In this document: positions 8,122-17,202 of the stretch, one piece after another | Position numbering within the stretch: position 1 is the first letter of the stretch | Layout: every line of letters begins with the position of its first letter | Assembly: GCF_017086365.1 (NCBI RefSeq) | Contig: NZ_CP070969.1 | Span: forward strand, 2,356,001-2,420,000 | DNA length: 64,000 nt | Reading direction: 5' to 3' | Origin: Paenibacillus tianjinensis | GTDB lineage: Bacteria > Bacillota > Bacilli > Paenibacillales > Paenibacillaceae | Position numbers and translations under genes: made by a program | Notes under the pieces: model-generated | What the model saw: only the letters and a program-made list of their open reading frames with translations | Told to the model about the DNA's origin: nothing | The model's database searches: none

Positions 8122-8718
8122 ATGGTACGTTACAAGAAGTCGGAAGAGAAACGCAAACAGATTTTGTATGCCGCTTTTCATTCGCTCTCCGAACGCGGAT
8201 ACGATGCAGTAACCCTGCAGACCATTGCCGATCATGCGGAGGTCAGCAAGGGGGTTGTCCATTATTATTTCGAGAATAAGGAAGCGGTTCTGGTTGAGCT
8301 ACTCGAGTGGCTGACCGCCAAAATCTCTGCAAAGGAGCGAGCAGCGGTTGCTGAGCAGCATACAGCCACCGGCAAGCTGACAGCCTATATCAGCTCCGCC
8401 TTCCCAGGCCCGGACCAGAACCGTTCCTTTTACCGCGTCTATTTGGATTTCCTGGCGAGAGCCAGCCGCATTCCGGCCTACCGGGAGATTAACAAAAGGT
8501 TCTATGACAGTTGCGCAAGTATCAGTACGGAGATAATTAGGCTCGGACAGCAGGAGGGGATTTTCGCCAAGGGCCTGTTTCCGGATACAACAGCCCCCGT
8601 AATCCGTGCGATCATCGACGGCTGCCTGATCCAGTGGCTGATGTCGGATAAGGACGAGCTGCACGGGTTGTATAAGGACTCCTGTTATGGTGCTATTATG
8701 AAGGTGCTCAGCGTGTGA
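8122..8718 (+). CDS. TetR family transcriptional regulator
   Basis: A 198-residue TetR-family repressor. The N-terminal helix-turn-helix (about 12-58) contains TLQTIADHAEVSKGVVHYYF, the family's most conserved stretch. The C-terminal domain (about 75-195) resembles the BetI-like group and would bind a small ligand and form the dimer. It starts 9 bases after GGAGG. It is divergent from the quinone oxidoreductase, and the shared 154-base region holds a 10-base palindrome suited to a TetR dimer, so that gene is the likely target. The ligand is unknown. Confidence 0.9.
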   Translation: MVRYKKSEEKRKQILYAAFHSLSERGYDAVTLQTIADHAEVSKGVVHYYFENKEAVLVELLEWLTAKISAKERAAVAEQHTATGKLTAYISSAFPGPDQNRSFYRVYLDFLARASRIPAYREINKRFYDSCASISTEIIRLGQQEGIFAKGLFPDTTAPVIRAIIDGCLIQWLMSDKDELHGLYKDSCYGAIMKVLSV

Positions 8719-8915
8719 AAGCTTGTGAATAACAAGAAGGAGGATATACATTCCTGCGGAAATAGTTACAATTTTGCAGACCGTTATCTTCGTGATTATG
8801 TTAAATTATGGGTTGATGTGGTGGTAATTCTCTTTATGAAATCTCTTCTATTATGTACATTGTGTGAACTGTAGTATAGTAGATATAGAAAATTTTGGTC
8901 TGGGAGGCCTGTTCT

Positions 8916-10331
8916 ATGTCAATCGCTACTACAATGATTATTCGCCTGGAAATCCGCAAATCGGTTGCTTCATTCGGTGATGTAGCTTCAGCGCTCGCAG
9001 CAGCGGGCGGGGATATAGTAGCTATCGACGTTATCCGCGCCGGGAAAGAGTTGACCATTCGCGACATTACCGTAAATGTCCAGGATGCGGCTAACGAAGA
9101 GATCCTTACCGTGCTTTCAACCTTGCCGGGGATCAAAGTCATCAATGTATCGGACCGGACATTCCTTGCCCACATCGGCGGTAAAATTGAGATAACCCCT
9201 AAGATGCCGATCAAAAACCGTGAGGATCTCTCGCTGGTCTACACCCCAGGTGTCGCCCGTGTCTGTATGGCTATCGCGGAAGACCCCGGCAAAGCCTATT
9301 CTCTGACTATGAAAAGAAATACGGTAGCTGTCGTTACCGACGGTACAGCAGTACTCGGTCTCGGCGATATCGGCCCAGAGGCGGCAATGCCGGTTATGGA
9401 GGGGAAGGCAATGCTGTTCAAGCAGCTGGCAGACATTGATGCTTTTCCGCTCTGCCTGGACACGAAAGACCCGGAGCAAATCATCAGCATCGTGAAAGCG
9501 GTTTCCTCCGGCTTTGGCGGAATCAATCTGGAGGATATCAGTTCTCCGCGCTGCTTTGAGATTGAACGGCGGCTGGCTGCTGAGCTCGATATTCCTGTAT
9601 TTCATGATGATCAGCATGGTACAGCAGTAGTCGCATTAGCCGGCTTGTTGAACGCACTAAAAGTAGTAGGCAAGGAGCTCGCAGAATGCCGTATAGTTGT
9701 TGTAGGCATCGGTGCAGCTGGTGTCTCCATCTGCCGCCTGCTGCTCGCGGCAGGCGCCGCGAATATATATGCTGTTGACCGGGAAGGGATTCTTAGCCGG
9801 GAGCAGGATTACAGCAATGCCGAATGGCAATGGCTGGCCGGAGCGACCAATCCCGAGGGGATTACGGGCGGCTTAACGGAGGCCATACGTGGAGCGGATG
9901 TATTCATTGGGGTATCCGGACCAGGCGTGCTGACCGTGGAGCAATTACGGAGCATGGCCAGTGACAATATTGTATTCGCGATGGCCAATCCGTCCCCGGA
10001 AATAGAGCCTGAGCTGGCAGAGCCTTATGTCCGTGTGCTGGCGACAGGCAGAAGTGATTATCCGAACCAGATTAATAATGTGCTGTGTTTTCCGGGGATT
10101 TTCCGCGGAGCACTGGATTGCAGGGCCAAGACAGTTAATCTGGAGATGAAGCTCGCGGCAGCCCGGGCTATTGCTTCGGTGGTTCACCACGACGAGTTGA
10201 ATGAGCAATATATCATTCCGAGTATTTTTAACGAAAAAGTAGTCGAGCAGGTACGGCTGGCTGTAATCAAAGCTGCTGTCTCTACAGGAATGGCCCGCCG
10301 CATTCCACCGGATATCTCGGAAGAGGGCTGA
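8916..10331 (+). CDS. NAD(P)-dependent malic enzyme with N-terminal ACT domain
   Basis: A 471-residue decarboxylating malate dehydrogenase (malate to pyruvate plus CO2) in the cytosol. Residues about 5-75 form an ACT regulatory domain, which suggests allosteric control by a small metabolite. The catalytic part begins near residue 85: YTPGVARVC carries the catalytic Tyr, TDGTAVLGLGDIG and the FHDDQHGTA block provide substrate and metal ligands, and VVVGIGAAGVS near 260 is the nucleotide site. ATG at 8916 is chosen because GGGAGG lies 9 bases before it; an in-frame TTG 21 bases earlier has no ribosome site. Whether NAD or NADP is preferred is not decided here. Confidence 0.93.
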   Translation: MSIATTMIIRLEIRKSVASFGDVASALAAAGGDIVAIDVIRAGKELTIRDITVNVQDAANEEILTVLSTLPGIKVINVSDRTFLAHIGGKIEITPKMPIKNREDLSLVYTPGVARVCMAIAEDPGKAYSLTMKRNTVAVVTDGTAVLGLGDIGPEAAMPVMEGKAMLFKQLADIDAFPLCLDTKDPEQIISIVKAVSSGFGGINLEDISSPRCFEIERRLAAELDIPVFHDDQHGTAVVALAGLLNALKVVGKELAECRIVVVGIGAAGVSICRLLLAAGAANIYAVDREGILSREQDYSNAEWQWLAGATNPEGITGGLTEAIRGADVFIGVSGPGVLTVEQLRSMASDNIVFAMANPSPEIEPELAEPYVRVLATGRSDYPNQINNVLCFPGIFRGALDCRAKTVNLEMKLAAARAIASVVHHDELNEQYIIPSIFNEKVVEQVRLAVIKAAVSTGMARRIPPDISEEG

Positions 10332-10370
10332 CCCGGCTGCTTGATACGGGATAGGGATCTGGAGGTATAG

Positions 10371-10916
10371 ATGAAGAGCAGGATTCATATTATGGGTGCT
10401 TCGGGGGCAGGTACGAGCACGCTGGGGCATGCGCTGGCCGGACGGCTGCCGCATGAACATCTGGATAGTGATGACTATTTTTGGGAGCGGAAGTTTTCGA
10501 AGCAAAGTGATATCCGTGAGCGGCTTAGCAAAATAAGGTATGATCTGGAGCACCGGGAGCCATGGATTCTATCGGGGGCTGTTTGCGGCTGGGGAGACGG
10601 ACTCCGCTCTTATTTTGATCTGGTCATCTTCTTGTGGATTCCCCCGGAGCTAAGGCTGGAGCGGCTTAGAGCCAGAGAGTTCGCACGTTACGGTGCAGAG
10701 TGTCTGCCCGGCGGGAGCAGGTACGAGGATGTGCAGTCATTCCTGGAATGGGCTAGCTTGTATGACACGGCAGGGCCGGAGGTTAGAAGCCGAACGCTCC
10801 ATGAAGCCTGGATGAGGGAGCTCCAGTGTCCGGTTCTGCGGCTGGATGGTAATCTGTCCGTCGAAGAACGGGTGGAGGCTGTGCTGAGCTACTTATCCTG
10901 CGGAAGAGAGGAGTAA
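10371..10916 (+). CDS. P-loop nucleoside/nucleotide kinase-like protein
   Basis: A 181-residue P-loop NTPase. Walker A is GASGAGTST at residues 9-17. HLDSDDYFW near 30-38 is typical of the adenylate-kinase-like group, where acidic residues bind the acceptor. An arginine-rich lid (RLERLRAREFARYG) follows near residue 100. It probably phosphorylates a small molecule, but the acceptor is unknown. It starts after TGGAGG. The next gene begins 4 bases after its stop with its ribosome site inside this gene, so the two are translationally linked. Confidence 0.8.
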   Translation: MKSRIHIMGASGAGTSTLGHALAGRLPHEHLDSDDYFWERKFSKQSDIRERLSKIRYDLEHREPWILSGAVCGWGDGLRSYFDLVIFLWIPPELRLERLRAREFARYGAECLPGGSRYEDVQSFLEWASLYDTAGPEVRSRTLHEAWMRELQCPVLRLDGNLSVEERVEAVLSYLSCGREE

Positions 10917-10920
10917 GGAC

Positions 10921-11379
10921 ATGAGGAAGATTGTACTTATGCGTACATTGCTGCTGTGCGGACTTATGTTTATACTGAATTCCGCCTGCAGCAGCGGAAC
11001 CCTTTATCATACCTATACTTTTTCCGGAGAGGGCAAGCACTGGTCAGCAATCTACAGTGAGACGCTTACAGAGAAACCGGTCCATTCAGAAGGAAAAGCA
11101 ACGTATTACCAGCCTTCCAGTGAGTATGCCTTCCAGCTTGCCTACAAAGGGAAATCTGGGGATCTGAAAGAGATTAAGAAATTCACCTTCGGCTTTGATG
11201 CGGTTGGGCACGGGTCCAGTCAGACGATGGAAGGGCCTGTAAGGATCGAAAGTCTGCGAATGCAGGGGACTGGCGGCGGATTGGTGGGCCGGGAGGAGTC
11301 AGTCATTAAGGTGAGTGTCGATTGGGACGGACAGAGTGAGCAGTTTGAACTGCGGACAGACGGGGCTGAGCCGGAATGA
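10921..11379 (+). CDS. Putative lipoprotein of unknown function
   Basis: A 152-residue protein with a lipoprotein signal: MRKIVLMR, a hydrophobic run, then the lipobox LNSAC with the lipidated Cys at residue 22. The mature part is mostly beta-strand-like (YHTYTFSGEGKHW, YAFQLAYKG) and has a Gly-rich loop near residue 118. No catalytic motif is recognised. It follows the kinase-like gene by 4 bases, so both are in one operon, although no joint function is evident. It should sit on the outer face of the membrane. Confidence 0.75.
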   Translation: MRKIVLMRTLLLCGLMFILNSACSSGTLYHTYTFSGEGKHWSAIYSETLTEKPVHSEGKATYYQPSSEYAFQLAYKGKSGDLKEIKKFTFGFDAVGHGSSQTMEGPVRIESLRMQGTGGGLVGREESVIKVSVDWDGQSEQFELRTDGAEPE

Positions 11380-11503
11380 GAATGGGTCTAGTAGGAAGCA
11401 CAGATCTTATACCGGGACAACGGATGAAGCACCCGCGAAATGGACAGCTTTATGTATATGAGAAATAATAAAACATACAGGAAGCAGGAGGTACAGAGTA
11501 CAG

Positions 11504-11947
11504 ATGGTGTCTATTAAAGAAATTGAGGCAGACTCGCTTTCAGCCTTAAATGAGTTGTATGGAGAATTGACGGGTACATTGGCGGATCAAGACAAACTTA
11601 CAAAAGCTTTTGCGGCCATCAAGGCAGACAGCAGGTACATATTATTAGGTGCCTACGTGGAGGGGGAGCTGCTGGGCTCCATAATGGGCATCATTTGCCA
11701 GGATCTTGTAGGGGATTGCCGGCCATTTATGGTCGTTGAGAATGTTGTTGTCTCCGCGCGGGCCCGCCGCCAGGGTCTGGGCAGACAGCTTATGACCGCG
11801 ATTGAAGGCATTGCCCATGAGCGGGATTGTTATTACATCATCCTTGTCTCGGGTGAGAAACGCAAGGAAGCCCATGTCTTCTATGAGAGGATGGGCTACC
11901 GGGATGAGAAGGTTGAGGGCTACCGTAAGCATCTGAGCTCACATTGA
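11504..11947 (+). CDS. GNAT family N-acetyltransferase
   Basis: A 147-residue GNAT-fold acetyltransferase. The acetyl-CoA site is visible as VVSARARRQGLGRQLM (motif A, R/Q-x-x-G-x-G/A) near residues 83-98, and HVFYERMGY near 125-133 is the C-terminal motif B. Acceptor unknown. ATG follows AGGAGG at about 10 bases. It is separated from the lipoprotein gene by 124 bases and followed by a hairpin shared with the convergent ABC exporter operon. Confidence 0.88.
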   Translation: MVSIKEIEADSLSALNELYGELTGTLADQDKLTKAFAAIKADSRYILLGAYVEGELLGSIMGIICQDLVGDCRPFMVVENVVVSARARRQGLGRQLMTAIEGIAHERDCYYIILVSGEKRKEAHVFYERMGYRDEKVEGYRKHLSSH

Positions 11948-11990
11948 AGTATGTAATGGAGCCCATACTGAAGCCATGAAGTTCTGCCAG

Positions 11991-12034
11991 GGAAGCTGAT
12001 TCCGTTAACCGGAGTCAGCTTCCTGTGCTTTTGT
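11991..12034. terminator. Hairpin terminator between convergent genes
   Basis: GGAAGCTGA..TCCG pairs with CGGA..TCAGCTTCC with one T-G pair around a TTAA loop. The T run after it on the plus strand is short. It overlaps the last codons of the minus-strand ABC permease gene. Confidence 0.7.
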
Positions 12035-12806
12035 AATGCCTCACGCCGATGCGCCAGACCAGCAGTGAGAGTCCCAAGAATACAGCTCCGGCGGGCAGCG
12101 AGAGGAAGCCCAGCCACTGTGGATATTCCCACCCGCATACTGTAGCCGCCGGATAGAAGCTGATGAACAGCATCGGGAGCACAAAGCTAAATACAGATTT
12201 CAGCGCTCGCGGCATATACGGCTCCGGACACCGGGTAATCTGGTAGCTAGCATTGGTCAGCAGATAAATCCAGTCGAGTCCTTTGATCGTGAAAAAGGCT
12301 AAACCCGAGGTCAGCACGAACACTCCACAGTACATCAAGCAGCCTCCCGCGAGCGCCATCACCAGAATTCCGAGCCTGCCGGGCGTCAAGGGGACGCCGA
12401 GCTCCCCAAGCGCCCAGCCTGCGGCACAGATTCCGGTGACAGGCCGGACCAGGCGGTGGAGATGGAATCTGGAGGCGGCAACCTGGACGAACAGGGAACG
12501 CGGACGGAGCAGCAGCCGGTCGAAATCCCCGGAACGCAGCAGATGCCACGGGAAATAATCAAAGCCGCGGCAGAGGCTCTCTGCGAGTCCGAAGGAAGCC
12601 ACTGCCAGCGAGTAGACCAGAATGATATGGGCAACGGTCCATTCGCCGATATTGCCAAAGCGGGAGAACAGCAGAATGGTGGCAATGGGGTCGGAGACCA
12701 CAACGATAAGCACCTGAATCAGCATCAGCCACCAGCCCTTATACTCCATGCCGGACAGCAGATGCATCCGTAAATATTTGAAATAGATTTTACCTTCAGC
12801 GATCAT
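12015..12806 (-). CDS. ABC-2 type permease (COG3694-like)
   Basis: A 263-residue membrane protein with about six helices and few polar loops, matching permeases of the uncharacterised ABC-2 exporter group (COG3694/COG4587/COG4586). The segment VASFGLAESLCRGFDYFPW followed by LLRSGDFDRLLLRPRS is the conserved cytoplasmic coupling region of this group. It is the last of three genes (ATPase, permease, permease) on the minus strand and starts 9 bases after the previous stop. The transported substrate is unknown. Two non-identical permeases plus one ATPase suggest a heteromeric exporter. Confidence 0.85.
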   Translation of the reverse strand: MIAEGKIYFKYLRMHLLSGMEYKGWWLMLIQVLIVVVSDPIATILLFSRFGNIGEWTVAHIILVYSLAVASFGLAESLCRGFDYFPWHLLRSGDFDRLLLRPRSLFVQVAASRFHLHRLVRPVTGICAAGWALGELGVPLTPGRLGILVMALAGGCLMYCGVFVLTSGLAFFTIKGLDWIYLLTNASYQITRCPEPYMPRALKSVFSFVLPMLFISFYPAATVCGWEYPQWLGFLSLPAGAVFLGLSLLVWRIGVRHYKSTGS

Positions 12807-12815
12807 ATATTAGTC

Positions 12816-13646
12816 TCAACCTCCCTGGACGATAATACTGTTCAGTTTACGTTTCATGATGAGCCGGCCAGCCGCAATGAAGAGCAGGCTCCAGATAAGC
12901 TGCAGGCCGATGCCGGGCAGTGCGGCGGCGGGAGCCATACTTCCTATATACAGCTGTACCGGAATATCCGCGAACCCTCCAAAGGGCTGAAGGTAAAGGA
13001 AGGTTTGCATGAAATCAGGCCAGAGCCGCAGCGGAAGATAGGTACCGGACAAAATGCCGCTCACAAGTAAAAGCATATAGGTCGGCCCGTCACCCCAGGA
13101 AATGTTCAACCGGATTGCGGTCACGAGCATGGCAAATGCCGAGCATAACAGAAACGCCATGACCACAGACAGTAGAAAACAGAACAGCGCGGTGAGTGAG
13201 GGCGGCTTGCCTAGTGCATATCCTGCAGGCATCAGCAAACCGGTAATCACGGTGGCCAGACTGCGGATCCACGAGGTGCCGAGCTTGCCGGCCGAGCTTT
13301 TGACGAACCAGTGTGTATATAGGTTCATGGGCCGGCACAGCTCGATCCCGACATCGCCGTTGTTGATTTTGCCCATGATCTCGCTGTCGATACTCATGCT
13401 CTGCAGCACAAACAGCCCTTGGGCCAGCCACACATAGGATATTGTCTGCGGAAGACTCAGCCCGTTATTGTTCCACGAGCCGTTCTCGCTGTATGTATAG
13501 AACACAGTGAACAGCACACATTCCAGAAGCGCCCAGAATACCCCGACCACTGTGCCGGAGATTGCGGATACACGGTACTGCAGCCCTTCGGCCATCCGGA
13601 TCCGGAAGAGGGAGCTGCAGGCCCGGCATGTATTTCTAAAATTCAT
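12816..13646 (-). CDS. ABC-2 type permease (COG4587-like)
   Basis: A 276-residue membrane protein with about six helices, partner of the neighbouring permease. The conserved cytoplasmic segment SEIMGKINNGDVGIELCRPMN parallels the one in the downstream permease. The N-terminal region (CRACSSLFRIRMAEGLQYR) is an amphipathic helix ahead of the first membrane span. It is the middle gene of the three-gene exporter operon, 57 bases after the ATPase gene. No substrate can be assigned. Confidence 0.85.
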   Translation of the reverse strand: MNFRNTCRACSSLFRIRMAEGLQYRVSAISGTVVGVFWALLECVLFTVFYTYSENGSWNNNGLSLPQTISYVWLAQGLFVLQSMSIDSEIMGKINNGDVGIELCRPMNLYTHWFVKSSAGKLGTSWIRSLATVITGLLMPAGYALGKPPSLTALFCFLLSVVMAFLLCSAFAMLVTAIRLNISWGDGPTYMLLLVSGILSGTYLPLRLWPDFMQTFLYLQPFGGFADIPVQLYIGSMAPAAALPGIGLQLIWSLLFIAAGRLIMKRKLNSIIVQGG

Positions 13647-13703
13647 TGTTACACCTCATGGTTGATGAGCATATAGAGACATAGTTATTCCGCCAAAATC
13701 GGC

Positions 13704-14519
13704 TTAAGTCAGGGCCAAATCATTGTACATGGCGGCAATCATCGCGTCGGTGTTGACCTTCATGACCACTTCAGGCGCGTATTTCTCCTGCAGGCCCGAG
13801 AGCCTTCCGTCATAGAGCAGCTGACCGTGCCCGATAACCATAACCCGCTCACATAGTGCCTCAATATCATCCATATCGTGCGTCGTCAGCAGCATCGTGA
13901 CCCCATTCTTGCGGTTCTCTTCCTTCAAAAAATTGCGCAGCGCCAGCTTGGATACCGCATCGAGTCCGATGGTCGGCTCATCGAGAAACAGAATTTTCGG
14001 CCGGTGCAGCAGTGCTGCCACAAGCTCACAACGCATCCGCTGTCCCAGCGACAGCTGTCTCACCGGCGTACTTAAGAGCGCTTCCACACCAAGTGTTGCT
14101 GTTAACTCCGATAGTCTTAGCCTATAATCTCCGGGAGGAATCGCATAAATATCCTTCAGCACGTCAAAAGAATCAGCCACCGGCACATCCCACCACAGCT
14201 GTGACCGCTGGCCGAAGACGACACCGATTCGGGATACGTGCTCAACGCGGTGCTTCCAGGGAACTTTGCCCAGGATGGTGCATTCACCGCTGTCCGGTGT
14301 CAGGATGCCGCTCATAACTTTCACGGAGGTGGATTTGCCGGCACCATTCGGGCCAATGTAACCCACCAGCTCGCCTTCTGCGATATCAAACCCGATGCCG
14401 CCGAGCGCCTCCACAGTTGTTATATTCCGCATATAGGCTCCCTTCAGCAGCCCCCATTTTCCTTCGGGCCGTTTGTACACTTTAAAGCTTTTGCGGATAT
14501 CTCTGAGTCTAATTTGCAT
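13704..14519 (-). CDS. ABC transporter ATPase (COG4586-like)
   Basis: A 271-residue ATP-binding subunit. Visible are Walker A GPNGAGKST near residues 56-64, the signature LSLGQRMRCELV, Walker B ILFLDEP, and the switch His in LLTTHDMDD. The N-terminal extension before the core (KRPEGKWGLLKGAYMR) is typical of this exporter group. The start at 14519 is chosen because AAGGAGG stands 8 bases before it; an ATT-rich stretch makes longer versions possible but less likely. It energises the two permeases encoded just downstream. Promoter not clearly seen. Confidence 0.92.
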   Translation of the reverse strand: MQIRLRDIRKSFKVYKRPEGKWGLLKGAYMRNITTVEALGGIGFDIAEGELVGYIGPNGAGKSTSVKVMSGILTPDSGECTILGKVPWKHRVEHVSRIGVVFGQRSQLWWDVPVADSFDVLKDIYAIPPGDYRLRLSELTATLGVEALLSTPVRQLSLGQRMRCELVAALLHRPKILFLDEPTIGLDAVSKLALRNFLKEENRKNGVTMLLTTHDMDDIEALCERVMVIGHGQLLYDGRLSGLQEKYAPEVVMKVNTDAMIAAMYNDLALT

Positions 14520-14902
14520 CTTAATCTCCTCCTTCGTGCAGAAGATCATATCATCATAGGGAGACGGGAATACAGCGGCACTAAGGATTCTCTTGATCCC
14601 TGGCTGACAGTCTCAGGGGGTAAACCATTTATTTTCTTAGTTTTCCATAAAAATGCTTGCTATGTTGACATTTCCGTGCTATATTAATTTTATAGTTAAC
14701 GCAAGGAAAACTGATGTTTTTTTACATATGTATCCCAAACCTAACCTTTAACGTACCGGTGATGAAATCACCGGTATTTTTGCGTTGTCTGAAAGATGTG
14801 TTGAGCTGTAATGTATAATCAATTTTTACCTTCGGTGCCGCAGACGGCTGTGATAAACTGAAAACAACTATTCTATTAAATTTTAAACATTGGAGGAATT
14901 TC
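14520..14902. other. Intergenic region with a candidate small RNA
   Basis: A 383-base gap between divergent genes (ABC exporter on minus, DinB on plus). It holds no convincing reading frame. Its notable content is a TTGACA box, a 7-base closing helix and a perfect hairpin with a T run, described in the next entry. Confidence 0.8.
14698..14786 (+). ncRNA. Candidate structured small RNA or leader
   Basis: TTGACA at 14665-14670 is followed by A/T-rich -10 candidates (TTTATA at 14689 or TATAGT at 14691, spacers 18 or 20). The presumed transcript can close on itself: AACGCAA at 14698-14704 pairs with TTGCGTT at 14780-14786. Inside lies a perfect hairpin TACCGGTGAT / ATCACCGGTA (14754-14776) followed by ATTTTT. 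It could be a small RNA of about 90 bases or a leader attenuating the DinB gene 116 bases downstream. It matches no riboswitch class I recognise. Confidence 0.4.
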
Positions 14903-15394
14903 ATGCAGACGTTTTTTCGCTATAACTGGATGGTCAGGGAAGAATGGTATAAATGGTGTGAGGAGCTGAGTGAAGAGGAGCTGTTGCAGCCGCGGGTCGG
15001 CGGGGTTGGCGGGATTCTGAAGACGCTGTTTCATATCGCCGATGTGGAGTGGAGCTGGATCATGGTGATGCAGGGCAAACCGGATTTTCAGGAGGATTTT
15101 GCCCATTATCATACGCTGGAGAAGGTTAGAGCGCTTGATGCGCGTTTCCGGCCGGAGGTGGAGGCGTTTGTCCTGGCGTGGAATGAGGGGCTGGAACGGA
15201 ATATCTATAAAGACGTACGCCAGGACGGCTCCGAAGTGACCGATGGCTGGGGGGAGATTATGCGCCATGTCATCGCCCATGAGATCCATCATATTGGCCA
15301 GCTGTCACTCTGGGCCAGGGAGCTTGGCAAAGCGCCGGTTTCCGCCAATCTGATTGGCCGCGGACTGCTGGAAACCTTGCCGGGTAAGAAATAA
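14903..15394 (+). CDS. DinB family protein
   Basis: A 163-residue four-helix DinB/YfiT-fold protein. Metal ligands are visible as H in TLFHIADVEW near residue 48 and the HEIHH cluster near 129-133. Members include thiol-dependent transferases and damage-inducible proteins of unknown activity. It is preceded by TTGGAGG and stands alone between the SgrR-like gene (convergent) and the exporter operon. It is distinct in sequence from the YfiT-type gene at 3587, so this is not a duplication within the window. Confidence 0.85.
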   Translation: MQTFFRYNWMVREEWYKWCEELSEEELLQPRVGGVGGILKTLFHIADVEWSWIMVMQGKPDFQEDFAHYHTLEKVRALDARFRPEVEAFVLAWNEGLERNIYKDVRQDGSEVTDGWGEIMRHVIAHEIHHIGQLSLWARELGKAPVSANLIGRGLLETLPGKK

Positions 15395-15412
15395 GCTTGA
15401 GCGGAACAGGAG

Positions 15413-17089
15413 TTACAACTCCGGTGGAAACCACAGATGGCGCAGGTCTACCCAGCCCTGGCTGTTAAAGGTAACCCCGCGGACAGAGGGCAGATAGGCT
15501 GTTTCCGCCGGTTTCTCATATAGGATATGCAGCTGATGTCCATACTTCAGGCTATCTTCAATCGCCTGGAAGCCTGCGGTCCGGGCTTCGGGATCACGTT
15601 CGCGCGCAATGATCTGCAGCCGTCCTTCAATGTCGGCCCGCGTGCGCGGTTCAATATGCTGCACCATCGTAGAATAGAGGTCGAACAGTCTGAGCTGCTC
15701 ATCCTGATCGCGAAGCAGGGAGAAGACGATCAGGTCGGCCTGCAGGCGGACGGGACCTTTGAATTCCTCAGGAGAGACGGATAATACATTGCACGTATAT
15801 CCGCGGTGCGTTAGCTTCATTGCAACGGCCCCGGCATCACCGGCATACTGCGGGATGGTTGCGATTTGCAGTGCCGGCGTATCAGCCTCCGGCTGTTTCG
15901 GCCCTTGCGCTGCGCCTGCTTCATGTAAACAGGATAATACGTCTGCACGAAGCAGGGGATCGCTGAGCGGTCCCTTTTTTTTGGTATTGCAGGTGATGAA
16001 TTTCCGCACAGAGGATTCCGAGTGTATCCTGCTCCAGACAGCAGAGCCTGCGGCTGTAGCGTTAGGGATGATATGGAACGGAGTGCTTGTCTCAGCCGAA
16101 GCCGAAGCGATGTCCCACGGGACATAAAGAATCTCCACCCGGTCAAGGTGAGCCCGGCCCTGAAAATAATAGGGGAATACTTCTAACGTGCACATATCCT
16201 CATTCATGTCCACCAGCTTAAAAGGCCCGGTTCCCGCCGGTCTGCGCCCGAAGCTGCCGGCAGGTGTTGTCTCCAGATCACGCGGAACGATGGCAGCGCG
16301 GCTGGTGCATAGGAAAGGGAGGAACAGCTCATTTGGTTTCTTCAGCAGAAAGCGGACTGTAGTCGGGCTAAGCGCCTTAACTTCCCGGATCTCCTTGAAG
16401 ATATTGCTGTAAAGCATCCGCTGTGATGTGTTCATCATCCGCTCGAAAGAGTATACGACATCCTCAGCGGCTAGTACCTTTCCGTGATGGAACAGTACAT
16501 CCTTGCGTAAGTGAAAAGTCCAGACCGTCCGCTTCTCATCCGCATCCCAGGCATGGGCGAGTCCGGGGGTGATCTTGCCCTGTCCGCCGCTGCGTGCGAC
16601 CAGACCGTCAAATATGTGGCTGGAGACAAAGGATTCAGCCAGCAGGTTCATATACAGCGGATCCAGGTTGTGCAGGTGCTGCGTTACCGGAAGCCGCAAG
16701 GTATCAATCCGTCTATCGCTGCGGACCTCTGAATGATGCCCGAAATAGGCCATCAGCCAGCCTTGCAGTGTATCCTGCAGCGAGGAGGAGCGGGCATGCC
16801 CGCGTATACCTTCTATAGCGCTGCGTATATCGCTGCCGCTGATTGCCTGCATCATCGACTCCAGCGCAATTTCTTCAGCGCCCGCCAGGAACTTTAGCGA
16901 TGAACGCCGGCCGCGTCCCCGGCTAGGCGTCCAGCGGATCCAGCCCTGTTCTGCCAGCTTGTTAATGACATGAAGAGCATTACGGTGGGTACAGCTCAGG
17001 GTATGAGCCAGCTCGTCCAATGTAACCGAGGCTTCCTCCGTTCCTCCATGCTGCGAATGCAGCTTCAGAAATTGGCTGTGCAGTTTCAA
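15413..17089 (-). CDS. SgrR-like transcriptional regulator with solute-binding domain
   Basis: A 558-residue regulator. Residues about 15-75 form an N-terminal winged helix like that of SgrR (TLDELAHTLSCTHRNALHVI). From about residue 130 on it is a family 5 extracellular solute-binding fold used as an intracellular ligand sensor, including the SFERMMN segment. E. coli SgrR responds to sugar-phosphate stress; Paenibacillus and Bacillus homologues often sit next to transporters. The start is TTG, supported by AAGGAGG 9 bases before it. No transporter lies beside it here, only the unknown membrane protein on the other strand, so the target is open. Confidence 0.85.
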   Translation of the reverse strand: MKLHSQFLKLHSQHGGTEEASVTLDELAHTLSCTHRNALHVINKLAEQGWIRWTPSRGRGRRSSLKFLAGAEEIALESMMQAISGSDIRSAIEGIRGHARSSSLQDTLQGWLMAYFGHHSEVRSDRRIDTLRLPVTQHLHNLDPLYMNLLAESFVSSHIFDGLVARSGGQGKITPGLAHAWDADEKRTVWTFHLRKDVLFHHGKVLAAEDVVYSFERMMNTSQRMLYSNIFKEIREVKALSPTTVRFLLKKPNELFLPFLCTSRAAIVPRDLETTPAGSFGRRPAGTGPFKLVDMNEDMCTLEVFPYYFQGRAHLDRVEILYVPWDIASASAETSTPFHIIPNATAAGSAVWSRIHSESSVRKFITCNTKKKGPLSDPLLRADVLSCLHEAGAAQGPKQPEADTPALQIATIPQYAGDAGAVAMKLTHRGYTCNVLSVSPEEFKGPVRLQADLIVFSLLRDQDEQLRLFDLYSTMVQHIEPRTRADIEGRLQIIARERDPEARTAGFQAIEDSLKYGHQLHILYEKPAETAYLPSVRGVTFNSQGWVDLRHLWFPPEL

Positions 17090-17202
17090 GGCGGGTAGCC
17101 TCCTTTTATAAAATAGGAAATGAACTTGCTTTTTTTTCTCTTTTTCTTCTTATTTTATCAGCTAGAATCAGGTTAAGAAAGTGATAAACTGGAGGGATTC
17201 CC

